A stretch of DNA of 64,000 bases from Actinoplanes oryzae (GTDB lineage: Bacteria; Actinomycetota; Actinomycetes; Mycobacteriales; Micromonosporaceae): the NCBI RefSeq assembly GCF_030757795.1, contig NZ_JAUQWH010000012.1, positions 30,334 to 94,333 of the forward strand, given 5' to 3'. Of this stretch, positions 43,177-50,492 are shown one piece after another. The notes beneath the pieces are model-generated. The model saw only the letters and a list, made by a program, of their open reading frames with translations, did no database searches and was not told the DNA's origin. The position numbers and the translations under genes are program-made. How positions within the stretch are numbered: the stretch's first letter is position 1; each line of letters opens with the position of its first letter.

Positions 43177-44099
43177 GCCGCGTGCCCCTGACGCTGGCGA
43201 TCAGCGACTACGACCACGTACGCGATCTCGTCACCGGCCGGGTGCCGGTCGAAGGGGTCGAGCTCACCTGCCTCCAGCTGGACGTGGAGGAGATCTTCTA
43301 CCGGTTCACCAGCTTCCGCGAGTGGCACGTGTCGGAACTGTCCCTGACGAAATACGTGGCGCTGGCCCGCGACGGCACGCTCGCCGCGATACCCGTCTTC
43401 CCGTCGCGCGTCTTCCGGCACTCGGCGATCTATGTGGCCCGCGGCTCGGCCGTCGCGGATCTGGCGGGCGCCCGGGTGGGCGTACCGGAATGGTTTCAGA
43501 CCGCCGGCGTGTGGGTGCGCGGCATCCTCGCCGACGAGTACGGGCTGAGCCTCGACGCGGTCCGCTGGTTCCAGGCCGGCGTGCGCGAAACGGGCCGGCG
43601 CGAACTGTTCACCCCGCCCGTGCCGATCGAGATCGTCGCCGATCGCACCCTGACCGACATGCTCGTCGCCGGCGACCTCGACGCCGTCATCACCGCGCGG
43701 CCGCCGGCGCATCCCGGCGTCGTGCCGTGGTGGCCGGACGCCGTCGAGAGGGAGCGCGACTGGCACCGGCGTACCGGGATCTTCCCGATCATGCACGTGG
43801 TGGTCATCCGCCGAGACGTCCTCGACGCCCACCCGTGGCTCGCCGCCAATCTCCTCACCGCCTTCACCGAGGCACGCGACCGCAGCCTCGACCGCCTCCG
43901 CGACCTGAACGCCTCCCGTTTCCCCGTGCCCTGGCTGCCGTCCCTCGCCGCCGGCGCCACCTTTCCGTACGGCGTCGAGCCCAACCGCCGGACCCTGGAA
44001 ACCTTTCTCCGGTACGCCCACCAGCAGGGCATCACCCCGGAACCGCTGACCGTGGACGAGCTGTTCCCCGCCTCCGTCCGATCGACCTATCGCATCTGA
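43173..44099 (+). CDS. 4,5-dihydroxyphthalate decarboxylase-like protein
   Basis: 308 residues without signal peptide. It resembles the Pht5-type family, which has a periplasmic-binding fold but works in the cytoplasm: LTLAISDYDHVRDLVTGRVPVEGVEL, FYRFTSFREWHVSELSLTKY, PVFPSRVFRHSAIYV and VGVPEWFQTAGVWVRGILADEYG. Known members decarboxylate 4,5-dihydroxyphthalate to protocatechuate; many homologues are untested. It is translationally coupled to the NMT1-type lipoprotein, which hints at uptake and use of one aromatic acid, but this is inference. Confidence 0.8.
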   Translation: MSRVPLTLAISDYDHVRDLVTGRVPVEGVELTCLQLDVEEIFYRFTSFREWHVSELSLTKYVALARDGTLAAIPVFPSRVFRHSAIYVARGSAVADLAGARVGVPEWFQTAGVWVRGILADEYGLSLDAVRWFQAGVRETGRRELFTPPVPIEIVADRTLTDMLVAGDLDAVITARPPAHPGVVPWWPDAVERERDWHRRTGIFPIMHVVVIRRDVLDAHPWLAANLLTAFTEARDRSLDRLRDLNASRFPVPWLPSLAAGATFPYGVEPNRRTLETFLRYAHQQGITPEPLTVDELFPASVRSTYRI

Positions 44100-44167
44100 C
44101 GCCCGGCCCGCGTGCCCTCCATAGACGAACCTCTATTAGGGCAGCCCGCACGGTGCATACTGCTACC

Positions 44168-44527
44168 GTGACGACTCGCCGCCCCCGCCTGGAAATCGAA
44201 TACTGCACCCAGTGCCGCTGGCTCCTCCGCGCCGCCTGGACGGCGCAGGAACTCCTCACCACCTTCCAGAAGGAACTCGGCGAGGTCGCCCTGATCCCCG
44301 GCACGGGCGGCATCTTCGACGTCCGCCTCGACGGCGAGCTGCTGTGGTCACGGGCCGCGAGCGGTCATCCGGAGCTGGCCGACCTCAAGGTCCTGGTCCG
44401 CGACCGCATCGCCCCGGGCCGCAGCCTGGGCCACTCCGACCGGGTGGCCGCCGACCGTGCCGCCAGGTCGCCCTCGCCGGGGGAGATCAGCGAAGCGGGC
44501 GGAGCCGCCCACGACGGCTCCGCCTGA
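44168..44527 (+). CDS. SelT/SelW/SelH-family thioredoxin-like protein
   Basis: 119 residues. The N-terminal IEYCTQCRWLLRAAW motif has C13-x-x-C16, the redox pair of the Rdx family (Cys in place of Sec), followed by the beta strands GTGGIFDVRLDGELLWSR. The C-terminal ~35 residues are a variable Ala/Ser tail. The family is thought to act in thiol redox control. GTG 44168 is preceded by CATACT six bases upstream and no ribosome-binding site, so it may be leaderless. Confidence 0.88.
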   Translation: MTTRRPRLEIEYCTQCRWLLRAAWTAQELLTTFQKELGEVALIPGTGGIFDVRLDGELLWSRAASGHPELADLKVLVRDRIAPGRSLGHSDRVAADRAARSPSPGEISEAGGAAHDGSA

Positions 44528-44536
44528 GCGCCGGAA

Positions 44537-44704
44537 TCAGATCTCGGTCATGCGGGCGACCGCCCGGGCCAGGTCGACGATCCCATAGAGGAAGACGGCA
44601 ATAACAACGGAGAGCAGTAGCAGAATCACCTTCCGCCATTGCGTCACTGCAATCAGTGTGGCGACGGCGAGAGCGACGAGAATCACCAGCTCGGTTGCGG
44701 ACAT
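44537..44704 (-). CDS. Small two-span membrane protein
   Basis: 55 residues from ATG 44704, with GAGGAGGAGCA directly upstream, a strong ribosome-binding site. Two hydrophobic segments (ELVILVALAVATLIAV and VILLLLSVVIAVFLYGIV) flank a TQWRK loop; the C-terminus is RAVARMTEI. I recognise no family. The 295-base region upstream (44705-44999), shared with the divergent Mom-like gene, is less GC-rich and contains promoter-like hexamers but no other gene. Confidence 0.65.
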   Translation of the reverse strand: MSATELVILVALAVATLIAVTQWRKVILLLLSVVIAVFLYGIVDLARAVARMTEI

Positions 44705-44999
44705 TGCTCCTCCTCGCAGGGGGTTGCCCGGCCCCGGCCGCCGGTCTACAGTTCGGCCGGGAGCTCCGTGCCGTCCATTCAACCGGAGGGCAAACGGGGG
44801 TCAACACGCGATTCTGGCGCCCGGTTCCGAGGCATCGTCCGGTGCCGTGGCAGCATTCATATCGAGATCCGCAACCTTTTGCCGCGCCGCCGGCGGGTGA
44901 CCCTGCCAGTTGCCGCCAAAGTTCGGCCACTTTCGATTCTTTGGCGGGCGAGGCGGTGCGGCACCCATTCCGCCAGCCGGGAGGCTTACAATTCCTGCC

Positions 45000-45959
45000 G
45001 TGTCAGTGCCGACCACGTCCGGAGGCGTCGGTCTCCGGACGGAGCCGGCTTCCGCGCCCGCCTCCGCGGGCCGGCGCGTCCGGCTGAGCGAGTGCGTCGC
45101 CGTCGAGCCGCCGTTCAGCGACTGGGCCGCCGAGGTGGCCAAGCACTTCGATGTCGGCCTGCGTGCCCTCATCGTCCGCACCCTGTTGCACTTGCCCCGG
45201 GTCGCCAGCGGGCGACAGGGGACGATCGGGAACCGACAGGTCCGCGCCGCACTCGAGACCGCCGCCCACCAACTGCGGGACGACGAGAGGCGCACCGCGG
45301 GGCTCGTGCCGCAGGACAGCTTCGAGTTGCGTGACCTCAAATTCGCCGCGATCAGGCCGGAGGCCGCGAACACCGTTCTCGCCGCCCGGCACTACCTGCG
45401 CAGCGCCCGCGCAGGCTCGCTGTGCTTCGCCCTGCTGGACCCGCGGGCGGGCCTGCCGGTGAGCATCGGCACGGTCTCGCCGTTGCAATGGCGGCGCGTT
45501 GCCGTTCACCTGCGCGGTCGCTTCGGCATAGCCCAGGAGAACATCATGGACGTCTCCCGGGTCTACTCCTGCGACACCGCCCCGCCCAACGCGATCTCCT
45601 ATCTGCTGGCCCGGATGCGCGACGAGATCCGCCGGTCGCATCCCCGGGTGGAGCTGCTGACCACGGCGGTCGACACCAATCTCGGATTCACCGGGGCCAG
45701 TTACCGGGCGGCCAACTGGCAACAATGGATCACGGTCGGGCCGCGGCCCTACCTCTATCACAACAAGCAATACGTGAGCCCGCGTCAATTACGATCGCAG
45801 TTCGGTACCGCCGCTCTGCCGGAGCTGCAGAAGCGTTGTCCGGACGACACGTTCGAGCAGAGCCGCGTCAGGCTGGCGGATTCGCTGATCTTCTGCCTGC
45901 GGATGCGCGGGAAAACCGAGGCCCTCGCTCCGGAATCACGTCGGCGTCTGCTCCGATGA
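45000..45959 (+). CDS. Mom-like GNAT-fold protein
   Basis: 319 residues. Residues ~105-285 resemble the Mom (phage adenine modification)/DUF4338-type acyltransferase fold: RPEAANTVLAARHYLRSARAGSLCFAL, NIMDVSRVYSCDTAPPNAISYLLARM, LLTTAVDTNLGFTGASYRAANWQQW and YLYHNKQYVSPRQL. In Mom proteins the equivalent segments give the 'G-x-x-Y-x-A-x-x-W' core. The ~70-residue N-terminal helical part is unmatched. TACAAT lies seven bases before GTG 45000 (leaderless type). Its last codons lie in a 31-bp tandem repeat. A DNA- or nucleotide-modifying role is inference. Confidence 0.65.
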   Translation: MSVPTTSGGVGLRTEPASAPASAGRRVRLSECVAVEPPFSDWAAEVAKHFDVGLRALIVRTLLHLPRVASGRQGTIGNRQVRAALETAAHQLRDDERRTAGLVPQDSFELRDLKFAAIRPEAANTVLAARHYLRSARAGSLCFALLDPRAGLPVSIGTVSPLQWRRVAVHLRGRFGIAQENIMDVSRVYSCDTAPPNAISYLLARMRDEIRRSHPRVELLTTAVDTNLGFTGASYRAANWQQWITVGPRPYLYHNKQYVSPRQLRSQFGTAALPELQKRCPDDTFEQSRVRLADSLIFCLRMRGKTEALAPESRRRLLR

Positions 45960-46059
45960 GCCGGGATCACGTCGGCGTCTGCTCCGATGAGCCGGGATCA
46001 CGTCGGCGTCTGCTCCTGTGAGCCGGGATCACGCCGGCGTCTGTTCCGACGAGCCGGAG
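45936..46059. repeat. Four tandem 31-bp repeats across two convergent gene ends
   Basis: TCACGTCGGCGTCTGCTCC recurs at 45936, 45967 and 45998, with a variant (TCACGCCGGCGTCTGTTCC) at 46029, a period of exactly 31 bases. On the plus strand a unit encodes SRRRLLR-stop (the Mom-like C-terminus is the first unit). On the minus strand it encodes SSEQTP(T/A)-stop (the kinase C-terminus is the fourth unit). Confidence 0.92.
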
Positions 46060-47636
46060 ACGACGTCGCCCGGCGCGGCGTCGCCCGGCGCTCCCGGGAC
46101 GGCGTCGCGTGGCAAGCGGGGCACGACGCTGAGGCGGGAGCGGGCGAGCATCTGGTCGATGCGGCGCCGGTCCGGCATCGGGTTCGCCACGCCGTGGTCC
46201 GCCGCCGCGGCCGCCATCGCCGCAGTCGCCCACAGCGCCACGCTCTCCGAGAATTCGCCGCGCTGGTCGATCAGCTTGGCGGCGAGGGCGGCGCAGAAGG
46301 CGTCACGCGCCGCCGACGACTCGCGGTAGGGCGACGGGATGGTGGGCACGTCGAAGTAGCCGCTCGCGGTCGTCGAGTAGATCCGGCATCCGCCGGTGAC
46401 CGGGATGCACACCGTCTCGACGCCGTAGTAGCCCAGCAGCCGGTCAGCCACCGGGTCGGTGTCGTACGGCAGCTCGCCCGGAGGCCCGTACCGCCCGATC
46501 TCCCACTGGTGGGCCACCAGATAGTCGACCTGGGCGAGGGCCTTGCCCGACACGACACCGTCGTCGTAGGGCTGGCCCGGGGTGACGATCACGAGGGGCC
46601 GGTCGTCGCCCCGCTCGGCGATCAGGCTCATGATGCGTTGCAGGCTCTCGCGCGGGATCTCGAATGTGACGAGCAGGGCGTCGGCGGCGGCGATGGCCGG
46701 GAGGGCGCGTTCGACGTCGCGGACGTCGAGGCGTACCTCGTGGTCGTTGCGCCAGTTCACGGCGAGGCTGTCGCCCAGCTCGAACTCGATGATGCCGGTG
46801 AACGGCGAGCGTACGTCCTCGACCACCTTCATCATCGAGGTGTCGACGCCCTCGTGGCGGAGGTGGTCGAGGATCTGGGCGCCGAACGGGTCGTCCGCCA
46901 CAGCGGCGAGCAGCGAGACCTCCAGGCCCAGCCGGGAGGCCGCCATCGCCTGCATCAGCCCCTTGCCGCCGGGGGACAGGTCGAAGGCGTACGCCTCGCT
47001 GGACATCTCCCGCGCCGGCAGCACCCTGGTCTTGAAGGTGGCGTCCATGACGGCGCCGCCGACCACGACGACCCGGCCGAGGCGGTGACCGTTGTGCACT
47101 GCGGGGGTGCGGTTGTCCAGGACCGCCGGTGAGCTGGACAGCAGGTGCTGGGCCAGCTCGCGGAGCACTTGACCTTCGTGGCTGCCGCGCAGGCTCCGGT
47201 CGCTGGGCGTCTCGTCGGGATGCACCCCGAGGGCGGCGTGCAGGCGTGACCACGACCCGAGCAGCGCTCGGCGCCGGCGGCTGAGCAGATCCGAGGCGAT
47301 GTCGGCGATCACCTTGGGCTCGACGCCGGCCCGTGCGTACTCCTTGCCGAAGGCGCCGAGCCCGAGGACCGCGTCGGCGACGATGCGTTCCGAGCCGCGC
47401 AGGCCGGTGCGGACGCATTCGGTGACCACGGCGACCGCGGCGTGCGGGAGGTCCAGGTCGTGCAGGGTGGCCCAGCGCCGGACCGCCGGCAGGTCCAGCA
47501 GCGGCTCCGCGATGCCCTTGGCCTCCGCCCGCAGGCGGGCCGCGCGCAGGCCGCCCCGCCCGCGCAGCTTCTCCAGCGCGTGGCAGAGCACCTGTTCATC
47601 GGCCGAGCCGGGCCGTGGCCGATCGCTCATCACCAT
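46029..47636 (-). CDS. PfkB-family kinase with extra N-terminal helical domain
   Basis: 535 residues from ATG 47636 (ATG 47630 also possible). Residues 1-~180 are a helical, Arg/Leu-rich domain I do not recognise. Residues ~185-490 are a ribokinase-like fold: GRVVVVGGAVMDATFKTR, DLSPGGKGLMQAMAASRLG, VSLLAAVADDPFGAQIL, VIVTPGQPYDDG and VETVCIPVTGG. The usual anion-hole GAGD is changed to AARD (SSAARDAFCAAL); the catalytic Asp remains. The C-terminal tail is Pro/Gly-rich and ends in the tandem-repeat peptide SSEQTPA. The phosphate acceptor is unknown. Confidence 0.82.
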   Translation of the reverse strand: MVMSDRPRPGSADEQVLCHALEKLRGRGGLRAARLRAEAKGIAEPLLDLPAVRRWATLHDLDLPHAAVAVVTECVRTGLRGSERIVADAVLGLGAFGKEYARAGVEPKVIADIASDLLSRRRRALLGSWSRLHAALGVHPDETPSDRSLRGSHEGQVLRELAQHLLSSSPAVLDNRTPAVHNGHRLGRVVVVGGAVMDATFKTRVLPAREMSSEAYAFDLSPGGKGLMQAMAASRLGLEVSLLAAVADDPFGAQILDHLRHEGVDTSMMKVVEDVRSPFTGIIEFELGDSLAVNWRNDHEVRLDVRDVERALPAIAAADALLVTFEIPRESLQRIMSLIAERGDDRPLVIVTPGQPYDDGVVSGKALAQVDYLVAHQWEIGRYGPPGELPYDTDPVADRLLGYYGVETVCIPVTGGCRIYSTTASGYFDVPTIPSPYRESSAARDAFCAALAAKLIDQRGEFSESVALWATAAMAAAAADHGVANPMPDRRRIDQMLARSRLSVVPRLPRDAVPGAPGDAAPGDVVSGSSEQTPA

Positions 47637-47758
47637 GTCCGTCGTCCGCAACCTCTCAGGAACGTCCGCGGGCCGAAGCGCACAGTATGCGGTCAGTCAC
47701 CCTGGATGGATAGCTGCCGTTCGCTGATCCGACGCAGGACCACGACTAGGCTGGACGG

Positions 47759-48025
47759 GTGATCCACAGGCGGGTGCTCGTGTCGGGCCGGGTGCAGGGC
47801 GTCTACTACCGCGACACCACGCGGCGGGTCGCCGGGGAGCACGGGGTGGCCGGCTGGGTGCGGAACCTGGCCGACGGCCGGGTCGAGGCGGTCTTCGAGG
47901 GCGAGCCGGATGCCGTCGCCGCCGTCGTGGCCTGGGCGCATGACGGCCCGCCGCAGGCGGTTGTCACGGGTGTCGAGGTCGAGGACGGGCCGGCCGAGGG
48001 GTTGAGCGGGTTCGAGATCCGCTAG
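47759..48025 (+). CDS. acyP: Acylphosphatase
   Basis: 88 residues, full length. The family signatures VLVSGRVQGVYYRDTTRR (with the substrate-binding Arg) and GWVRNLADGRVEAVFEG (with the catalytic Asn) are both intact. It hydrolyses acyl phosphates such as carbamoyl- and acetyl-phosphate. TAGGCT lies six bases before GTG 47759, so the mRNA is probably leaderless. Its stop codon overlaps the opposing stop of the MFS gene. Confidence 0.95.
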   Translation: MIHRRVLVSGRVQGVYYRDTTRRVAGEHGVAGWVRNLADGRVEAVFEGEPDAVAAVVAWAHDGPPQAVVTGVEVEDGPAEGLSGFEIR

Positions 48026-49329
48026 ACGGGTGCCTCGGCCCGGCGGATCCAGGGCATGGTCGTCGCCGCCCACAGGGTCAGGGCGGCCAGGGCCAGGATC
48101 AGGACGGCCGCGCTCACCGCGTGGTCGATCTGCGGCGCGGCGACCAGGGTCGGCAGGAGCTTCACCGCGATGGAGCCGCCCAGGGCCCGGACCGACGCGC
48201 TGTACGCGAGCGCCGTCGTCACCCCGTCCGCCGGCGCCTCCGAGGCGATCAACGCGTCCATGTCGCCCTCGAAGGCGGTCTGGCTCAGGCCCGCCAGGAA
48301 CTGGGCCGCGATGACCGCGCTCGCGTGCAGCGGGGCGCCGAGCCAGCCGATCAGCATGACGAGGCCCCACAGGGTCCAGCGTAGGGCGGGTGGCAGGTTC
48401 GACCTGCTCAGGAAGCTGACGGCGGCGGTGGCCAGGAGGCAGCCGATGCTGAAGGCCACGGCGGTGAGGGCGACCAGGTGCCGGCCGTGCAACTCCGTGG
48501 TCAGCGGTACGGCCAGCAGGGTCGGCCCGGCGGCCAGCAGCATCACGCCACCGCCGGCGGCCAGCACGCGCGGGGACACGGCGAGCCTGCGCCGCCGGTC
48601 GAAGTAGGCGCGGCCGAAGAACGCGCGGTCGAAGGCGCGGTCCGTGACGATGCGGGGCGCCGCCACGACGGGGCTGATCGCGCCGTAGCCGAGGGTGCGG
48701 CCGGGGATGACGCGACGGGCGGCGCCGAGCGGTGTCATCCGGGCGCGGCGGGCACTGAGCAGGGTCGGGATCAGCGAGCCGCCGTAGACGACGTAGACGG
48801 CGAGGAGGAGGTGGCCGTTCAGGTCGACCGGGAGAAGCGCGGCGACGCCGGTGCCGGCGGCCTCGACGGCGGCGATCGCCAGGGCGTAGCGGGTCATCGC
48901 GCGGGGGCCGGCGTCGACGGCCGCGACCTCGGCGCGCATGGCGGCGAAGCCGGTCCAGGCGGCGATGTTCATGACGACGACGGCGGCGGCGATCAGGGCG
49001 GACGGCAGGCCGGCGAGCAGGCCGGCCAGGGCGCCGACCCGCAGCAGCAGCTCGGTGCCGGCGGCGCCGCGCAGCAGGCCGCGGCCCGGGAAGCGGCGGG
49101 ACAGCCAGCCGGTGACCGGCGCCGACAGCACGACGCCGAGGAGCATGGCGGCGTTGTAGAGGGCGGCCTCGGCCAGCCCGCCGCGCGAGACGGCGAACAG
49201 GACGAGGACGGTCCATCCCAGCGCCATGCCGAACGAGTCGGTGACGCCGGCGACGAGGAGTTCGCGCAGCCGTCCGGCCCGGCGCAGCCCGACCGCGCCT
49301 ATCCGGCGATGCCCTCCGCCGCGTCTCAT
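48022..49329 (-). CDS. MFS-type transporter in the decarboxylase operon
   Basis: 435 residues with about 11-12 hydrophobic segments (for example LGWTVLVLFAVSRGG, AAAVVVMNIAAWTGF, LLLAVYVVYGGSLIPTLLSA, AVFSIGCLLATAAVSFL-like). A cytoplasmic loop near the middle is basic (SARRARMTPLGAARRVIPG). It looks like a drug/metabolite exporter of the major facilitator superfamily. Its ATG overlaps the decarboxylase stop (ATGA), so it is the third gene of a coupled operon and is a candidate exporter of the decarboxylase product. Confidence 0.82.
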   Translation of the reverse strand: MRRGGGHRRIGAVGLRRAGRLRELLVAGVTDSFGMALGWTVLVLFAVSRGGLAEAALYNAAMLLGVVLSAPVTGWLSRRFPGRGLLRGAAGTELLLRVGALAGLLAGLPSALIAAAVVVMNIAAWTGFAAMRAEVAAVDAGPRAMTRYALAIAAVEAAGTGVAALLPVDLNGHLLLAVYVVYGGSLIPTLLSARRARMTPLGAARRVIPGRTLGYGAISPVVAAPRIVTDRAFDRAFFGRAYFDRRRRLAVSPRVLAAGGGVMLLAAGPTLLAVPLTTELHGRHLVALTAVAFSIGCLLATAAVSFLSRSNLPPALRWTLWGLVMLIGWLGAPLHASAVIAAQFLAGLSQTAFEGDMDALIASEAPADGVTTALAYSASVRALGGSIAVKLLPTLVAAPQIDHAVSAAVLILALAALTLWAATTMPWIRRAEAPV

Positions 49330-50492
49330 ACAGGGAGCGCGGCGTGCACCGCCGACCCCACGAACAGCGGGGTGGGCGGCGGGAAGCCGTTGAAGGAGGA
49401 CGCGTACGACACGGTGTACGCCCCGGCGGACCCGAGGTAGAGCACGTCCCCGACGTCGATCGACGCCGGCAGGTGCAGCCCGTGGAACATCGTGTCGGCG
49501 CTGTCGCAGCTCGGCCCGGTCACCGTGAACGGCAGCGTGGGCATGGCGCCGTGGCCCGGCGCGGTCGTCCACACCGGATAGTCCCAGCCGGTCGGCAGCT
49601 GGATCGTCTCCATCATGCCGTGGTAGGCGCTGACGTCGACGAACAGCCAGTTCGCGCCGCCGCGCAGCTCGCGCCCGATCACTCCGGCCGCCATCACGCC
49701 GGCCGAAGCGACCAGGTAGCGGCCGGGTTCGGCCACGAGCAGCGGGGGACGGTACGGCAGCAGCTCGCCGACGGCCTCGAGCACGACGTCGCCGATCGCG
49801 GAGATCGACGGCACCGGGGAAACGTAGGAGGAGGGAAAGCCGCCGCCGATGTCGAGCATGTCGAGGAGGATGCCCTCGTCGAGGAGCGACGACATGATGC
49901 GGCCGGACAGTCCGATGGCGGCCCGCCACGCGAACGGGTCCGGGCACTGGGACCCGACGTGGAACGTGATCCCGTACGGACGCAGCCCCAGCCGTCTCGC
50001 GAGCATCAGCAGATCGTGGGCTTCGGAGGGCTCCGCGCCGAACTTGCGTGACAGCGGGAACGAGCTGGACGCGTCGTCCACGTGCAGCCGCAGATACACG
50101 GCGGCGCCGGGGGCGTACTCGGCAATCTTGCGCAGCTCGTTGGGGGAGTCGAAGGCGAAGCGCCACAACCCCGCGGCGTACGCGTCCGCGATGTGCGCCG
50201 GCGGCTTGACCGGATTGCTGTAGAGCACGCCGGCGGGATCGACGCCGGCGGCCTCCAGCATGCGCAGCTCGCCGAGCGACGCGACCTCGAAGCCGCCGCC
50301 GTGCGCGTGCACGGTCGCCAGGATCTCGGGCGACGGGTTGCACTTCATCGCGTAGTGCACGTCGAAGCCGGGCAGCGCCGCCCGGAGAGCCGTCAGCCGG
50401 TCGGCGACCGTGTCGAGATCGGTGACCAGGTACGGGGTGGGCAGGTCCACCAGCGCCAGGAACTCGGGGGACAGCGCGTCGGGCCAGGTCAT
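49326..50492 (-). CDS. PLP-dependent fold-III decarboxylase (ornithine/lysine/DAP type)
   Basis: 388 residues. The alanine-racemase-like barrel has the PLP Lys K50 in VHYAMKCNPSP, a HVGSQ motif (~180), a glycine loop DIGGGFP (~215) and EPGRY (~255). The C-terminal beta domain has GPSCDSADTMF (~330), whose Cys-Asp-Ser is the active-site element of ornithine decarboxylases, and SAGAYTVSYASSFNGF. Eukaryotic-type ODC-like enzymes of bacteria make putrescine or cadaverine. Both ends overlap neighbours by ATGA. The product could be exported by the downstream MFS protein. Confidence 0.9.
   Translation of the reverse strand: MTWPDALSPEFLALVDLPTPYLVTDLDTVADRLTALRAALPGFDVHYAMKCNPSPEILATVHAHGGGFEVASLGELRMLEAAGVDPAGVLYSNPVKPPAHIADAYAAGLWRFAFDSPNELRKIAEYAPGAAVYLRLHVDDASSSFPLSRKFGAEPSEAHDLLMLARRLGLRPYGITFHVGSQCPDPFAWRAAIGLSGRIMSSLLDEGILLDMLDIGGGFPSSYVSPVPSISAIGDVVLEAVGELLPYRPPLLVAEPGRYLVASAGVMAAGVIGRELRGGANWLFVDVSAYHGMMETIQLPTGWDYPVWTTAPGHGAMPTLPFTVTGPSCDSADTMFHGLHLPASIDVGDVLYLGSAGAYTVSYASSFNGFPPPTPLFVGSAVHAALPV

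Noticed and set aside
45936..46059. Repeat array considered as a CRISPR.
   Set aside because: Units are directly tandem (31 bp, no spacers) and coding; no cas genes are nearby.
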